A stretch of 6,999 nt of DNA from positions 1-6,999 of the forward strand of contig CAJMQR010000062.1 of NCBI GenBank assembly GCA_905215665.1, written 5' to 3'. This document shows, one piece after another, positions 4,020-6,999 of this stretch (positions are counted from its first letter, which is position 1; each line of letters opens with the position of its first letter). The notes under the pieces are model-generated. The model worked only from the letters and a program-made list of their open reading frames with translations. It did no database searches and was not told the DNA's origin. The translations under genes and the position numbers were made by a program. Source of the DNA: an uncultured bacterium. GTDB taxonomy: Bacteria > Bacillota > Clostridia > Oscillospirales > Oscillospiraceae.

Positions 4020-6236
4020 ATGAGAATCATCCATATGATCTCCGGCGGCGATGTCGGCGGTGCAAAGACACACGTGCTGTCGCTGCTGGACGGACTCAAT
4101 AAAACGGAAGATGTTCACCTGATCTGCTTTACGGAGGGCGAATTTGCACAGGAAGCACGGCGTCTGGGGATCCCCACCACCGTTCTGTGCGACGGTTCGC
4201 TCTTCTCCGTTCGCAGAAGGATTCTCGCCATGATCCGTCACGACGGTTATCAGGTCATCCACTGTCACGGCGCGCGCGCCAATATGATGGGGATGCTGCT
4301 GCGCCGCCGCGCCGCCATTCCCGTCATTTCCACCATCCACAGCGATTACCGGCTGGACTATATGGGCAGGCCCTTCGCGGCACTCACCTACGGCACGATC
4401 AACAAGTTCTCTCTCCGGCGGCTGGACGCCTGGATCGGCGTTTCCGACGGCATGTCCCAGCTTATGATCTCCCGCGGCTTTGACCCGCAACGCATCTTTA
4501 CGCTGTACAACGGCATTGATTTCACACTCCGGCAGGACTTCCCTCCCCGCGAGGCATATCTGCGGGAGCTTGGCGTGAAGCTGGAGCCGGACAGCGTGGT
4601 TTTTGGCATTGCAACGCGCATCTCGCCCCTGAAGGATATGGCCACGCTGATTCGCGCGTTTGCGGGAGCTCTGCAATCTTATCCGCACATTCGCCTTGTC
4701 ATCGCAGGCGACGGCCCGCAGGAAGCGGAGATGCGGAGACTGGCGGACAAGCTCTGCCCGCCGGGAAGCGTCTGCTTTGCCGGTTGGGTGAAAGAGATCA
4801 ACCGTTTTTATCACGCGCTGGACGTCAATCTTCTGACCTCTCTGTCCGAAACCTTCCCCTACGCGCTGACGGAAGGCGCCAGAATGTCCTGCGCCACAAT
4901 CTCCACCGACGTGGGCGGTATTCCCTATCTGATCGACGACGGCGTCAACGGCCTGCTGTTCCATCCGAAGGATGCGGCCCGTCTGACGGAGCATATCTGC
5001 TTTTTTGCCTCGCATCCGCAGGCGCGCAGGGAAATGGGCCATGCGCTTTATGAAAAGGCGCGGCGCATGTTCTCCTTCGACACCATGGTGCAGACGCAGA
5101 AGAAATACTATGAAATCCTGATCCGGCGCGCTGGACGTCCCATCTTTCTGCGGGACGGTGCCGTGATCAGCGGTGCCTACGGTCTGGGCAACGGCGGAGA
5201 CAACGCAATTCTCGACGCCATTGTCGCGCAGCTCGGCCATATTGACCCCGACCTTCCCATTTGCGTTCTCAGCCGCAGGCCGAAGCAGACGCGCCTCGGC
5301 GCGCATGTGAGCGCCGTTCACTCCTTCCGTCTCCTGAAAATCTGGCGTTTGCTGCGCCGTTCCGATTTCTTCCTCAGCGGCGGAGGTACGCTGCTGCAGG
5401 ATGTAACCAGCACGCGTTCCCTCCGGTATTATCTTTTCATTCTCTGGTTGGCCTCCCATGCCGGCTGCCGCGTAATGCTCTACGGCTGCGGAATCGGTCC
5501 CATCCGGGGAAAACGCAACCGAAAGCTGACGGCGCGTATTCTCGATCGCTGTGTGGGCGTCATCACCGTCAGGGACGGATATTCGGCGGATCTTCTGGAG
5601 GAACTCGGCGTTACCGTCCCCCGCATCCATGTCACCGCCGACCCAGCCCTGCTGAGCCAGCCGCTTCCTGCGGACGCCGCGCGCAGTTATCTGCTGCGCT
5701 GCGGTCTGGAAAAAGGCAGGCACTATGTCATGCTGGCGCTGCGGACATGGGAGGGTTTTGAGGAGAGGATTCCCGCCTTCGCCGCAGCGGCGGAATACGC
5801 CTGCCGCGAATATGGCCTGATTCCCCTCTTCTGTCTGATGGAGGAAAAATCGGATGCACCGGCTGCCCATGCCGTGGCAAAACGGCTGCGCTGTCCATAC
5901 CTTACAGTTCAGGCAGGCAACTCCGGCGGTGAGATTCTTGCCTTGGTACACCGCATGTCTCTCGTGATCTCCATGCGGCTGCATGCGCTGGTCTTTGCCT
6001 CCGGGCAGGGCGTCCCGCTGGTCGGCGTCGTTTACGACCCAAAGGTCAGCGCCTTCCTCGACCATCTCGGTCAGGATCTGTATCTCCCCCTGCAGGAAAC
6101 CAACGGCGCCGCCCTCTGCGACCTCATCGACGCCGCGCTTGCCGAACGCCGTTTTGAGGGCGAAAATATCCGGCGTCTGCGCCGGCTCGCAGAAGAAAAT
6201 GAGGAGATTCTGCGTTCCTATCTCGACGGAGAATAA
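4020..6236 (+). CDS. csaB: GT4 glycosyltransferase fused to CsaB-type polysaccharide pyruvyl transferase
   Basis: This is a 738-residue two-domain enzyme. Residues 1 to about 370 form a GT-B, GT4-family retaining glycosyltransferase: N-terminal GGDVGGAKTHV (9-19), the phosphate-binding Arg200/Lys205 pair in RISPLKD, AGDGP (229-233), the EX7E motif at Glu277-Glu285 (ETFPYALTE) and VGGIP (298-302). Residues 375-738 form a polysaccharide pyruvyl transferase like CsaB: GAYGLGNGGDNAI (385-397), SGGGTLLQDVTS (453-464), GCGIGPI (489-495), SMRLHALVFA (651-660, His655) and VVYDPKVSAFLDHLG (670-684). CsaB adds ketal pyruvate to cell-wall polysaccharide, the ligand for SLH-domain proteins. The fusion probably adds a sugar and pyruvylates the chain at the inner membrane face; the donor and acceptor are unknown. 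ATG 4020 is chosen because it opens the GT fold. A TTG at 4005 is in frame but less likely. The ribosome binding site is weak. There is no terminator before the lipoprotein gene 74 nt downstream. Confidence 0.9.
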   Translation: MRIIHMISGGDVGGAKTHVLSLLDGLNKTEDVHLICFTEGEFAQEARRLGIPTTVLCDGSLFSVRRRILAMIRHDGYQVIHCHGARANMMGMLLRRRAAIPVISTIHSDYRLDYMGRPFAALTYGTINKFSLRRLDAWIGVSDGMSQLMISRGFDPQRIFTLYNGIDFTLRQDFPPREAYLRELGVKLEPDSVVFGIATRISPLKDMATLIRAFAGALQSYPHIRLVIAGDGPQEAEMRRLADKLCPPGSVCFAGWVKEINRFYHALDVNLLTSLSETFPYALTEGARMSCATISTDVGGIPYLIDDGVNGLLFHPKDAARLTEHICFFASHPQARREMGHALYEKARRMFSFDTMVQTQKKYYEILIRRAGRPIFLRDGAVISGAYGLGNGGDNAILDAIVAQLGHIDPDLPICVLSRRPKQTRLGAHVSAVHSFRLLKIWRLLRRSDFFLSGGGTLLQDVTSTRSLRYYLFILWLASHAGCRVMLYGCGIGPIRGKRNRKLTARILDRCVGVITVRDGYSADLLEELGVTVPRIHVTADPALLSQPLPADAARSYLLRCGLEKGRHYVMLALRTWEGFEERIPAFAAAAEYACREYGLIPLFCLMEEKSDAPAAHAVAKRLRCPYLTVQAGNSGGEILALVHRMSLVISMRLHALVFASGQGVPLVGVVYDPKVSAFLDHLGQDLYLPLQETNGAALCDLIDAALAERRFEGENIRRLRRLAEENEEILRSYLDGE

Positions 6237-6310
6237 GATATGGTCCTGCATAGAACCAAAAAAACAAAGCGCAATATTAAAACTATATATTTCATCTGGG
6301 AGGAATAATT

Positions 6311-6691
6311 ATGAAACGTATCACCGCAATCTTTTTGGCAGTTTTCCTGCTGCTCTCACTGACCGCCTGCATGTCGAACAAGCAGACCGGCGCGCTGAAA
6401 GAAATAACCTTTGAAGTGACACATGCAGACGGAAGCGTCAAGGAATTCTCCATTCAAACCGACGCCGAAACTCTGGCCGAAGCGCTAACAAAAGAGGGGC
6501 TGATCGTGGAAAGCGCCGGCAGCGCAGGATTGTACGACGTGATTGACGGAGAAAAAGCCGACTGGAACGACGGCGAAGCATGGTGGTGCATCTCAAAAGA
6601 CGGCACACCGCTGAGCGTCGGCATGAAACAGACACCGCTGGCCGACGGCGATCATTTCGAGGCTGTCTTTACCCGCGGATATGACCAGTAA
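6311..6691 (+). CDS. Small lipoprotein with DUF4430-like domain
   Basis: A 126-residue protein, probably exported and lipid-anchored to the outer face of the cell membrane. It has a basic start (MKR), a hydrophobic segment (residues 4-17) and a lipobox Leu17-Thr18-Ala19-Cys20, so Cys20 should be the lipidated first residue. The rest (about 30-125) resembles the DUF4430/transcobalamin-C-terminal-like fold: a beta-strand opening (EITFEVTHADGSVKEFSI), a TLAEALTKEGL helix, then GEAWWCISKDG with Trp91-Trp92, and a closing LADGDHFEAVF. Members of that family are often surface or ligand-binding modules; the ligand here is unknown. GGGAGG at 6298-6303 lies 7 nt before the ATG. It lies 74 nt after the pyruvyl transferase gene with no visible terminator, so they may be cotranscribed; only a weak TATAT-type -10 is seen in the gap. 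Confidence 0.85.
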   Translation: MKRITAIFLAVFLLLSLTACMSNKQTGALKEITFEVTHADGSVKEFSIQTDAETLAEALTKEGLIVESAGSAGLYDVIDGEKADWNDGEAWWCISKDGTPLSVGMKQTPLADGDHFEAVFTRGYDQ

Positions 6692-6999
6692 AATGTCTTA
6701 AAGCGCAGCGCCGTTTGTTCTCTTATTTTTCAAAAACTGCCATGCACGGCTGCCGGTGGCAGCCGTGCAACCATTGGATATGAATACATATTTATCCATA
6801 TTCCTGTATTTATTCTCATTTATTATGTTTTGTTATGCTCTGTCTCAGCGACAAATGTTTGTAATATGAGAACTTTTTTGGAAACGTTTTATTGTTATCA
6901 AGCATTGTTTTGTGCTTATTTACTGAAATAAAGTCCCGAAGGGAAAAAGAGGAAAAAAGGCGTTTGATTTTCCTGTATTCGTAAAATATTCATAAAAAA
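6692..6999. other. AT-rich intergenic region with palindromes, no gene seen
   Basis: After the lipoprotein stop the sequence becomes markedly AT-rich, with no supported gene on either strand. It contains the 12-bp inverted repeat at 6743-6769, ATATG/CATAT and TGGATA/TATCCA nested palindromes at 6775-6798, ACAAA-TG-TTTGT at 6851-6862, TTATTT/AAATAA around ACTG near 6917-6932, and a TCCC-GAA-GGGA mini-hairpin near 6933-6943. It probably holds control sequences of a gene beyond the right edge. I could not assign a convincing promoter. Confidence 0.5.
6743..6769. repeat. Perfect 12-bp inverted repeat, terminator-like but without a T-run on the plus strand
   Basis: TGCACGGCTGCC (6743-6754) and GGCAGCCGTGCA (6758-6769) are exact reverse complements around GGT. 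On the plus strand AACCATTGG follows, not a T tract, so it is a poor intrinsic terminator for the lipoprotein gene 52 nt upstream. On the minus strand the hairpin is followed, after TGGCAG, by TTTTT. It may block 3' exonucleases, act as a leftward terminator, or be a copy of a dispersed repeat. Confidence 0.7.

Noticed and set aside
3996..6251. A 751-codon open frame on the minus strand covering the whole GT4-CsaB gene
   Set aside because: It is antisense to a gene with clear catalytic motifs in both domains. Its translation is low-complexity in character (rich in Gln, His, Arg, Gly, Ala) and shows no recognisable fold. GC-rich codon usage keeps this antisense frame open by chance.
6241..6265. 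TGGT/ACCA mini-hairpin between csaB and the lipoprotein as a terminator
   Set aside because: Only four contiguous pairs, and it is followed by A rather than T on the coding strand.
6879..6892. TGGAAACGTTTTAT as a CcpA (cre) site
   Set aside because: The central CG and some flanking positions fit, but both ends of the consensus fail, and there is no gene context in the window.

Overview
The window looks like a chromosomal core region of a GC-rich Firmicute of class Clostridia, possibly a gut Oscillospirales/Ruminococcaceae-type bacterium. This rests on four points: strong AGGAGG-type ribosome binding sites, an infC-rpmI-rplT operon preceded by a Firmicute-style leader with a terminator, a clostridial-type lipobox lipoprotein with a DUF4430-like domain, and a CsaB-type pyruvyl transferase. 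The lineage is an inference; there is no rRNA or other marker here that fixes it.

Layout. Bases 1-1624 (minus strand) hold the start of a fatty-acid synthesis operon: fabD (malonyl-CoA:ACP transacylase) followed, with overlapping stop and start codons, by accD (acetyl-CoA carboxylase carboxyltransferase beta), which runs off the left edge. Bases 1625-1905 are a divergent control region with three TTCAAA/TTTGAA half-sites in front of fabD. A near-consensus promoter at 1906-1934 then fires rightward into a roughly 150-nt leader that ends in an intrinsic terminator. This is followed by infC (IF3, starting at a rare ATC codon), rpmI (L35) and rplT (L20), closed by a strong terminator at 3221-3252.

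Bases 3278-3885 (minus strand) hold a small unrecognised cysteine-containing protein and a self-contained tRNA-Gly(CCC) gene with its own promoter and terminator. From about 3960 rightward there is a two-gene unit. The first gene is a 738-residue fusion of a GT4 glycosyltransferase and a CsaB-type polysaccharide pyruvyl transferase. The second is a small lipoprotein. The last 300 bases are AT-rich, have no gene, and carry a perfect 12-bp inverted repeat and smaller palindromes.

How the genes work together. FabD and AccD act at the malonyl-CoA/malonyl-ACP entry to fatty-acid synthesis. IF3, L35 and L20 form the classical translation operon, probably autoregulated by L20 through the leader. The fused glycosyltransferase/pyruvyl transferase probably builds and pyruvylates a cell-wall polysaccharide, the kind of ligand bound by SLH-domain surface proteins; the adjacent lipoprotein is also a cell-surface product. 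No mobile element, CRISPR array or phage gene is visible. The most notable points are the ATC start of infC, the infC leader attenuator with a possible antiterminator pairing, the GT4-CsaB fusion, and the unrecognised four-cysteine protein.
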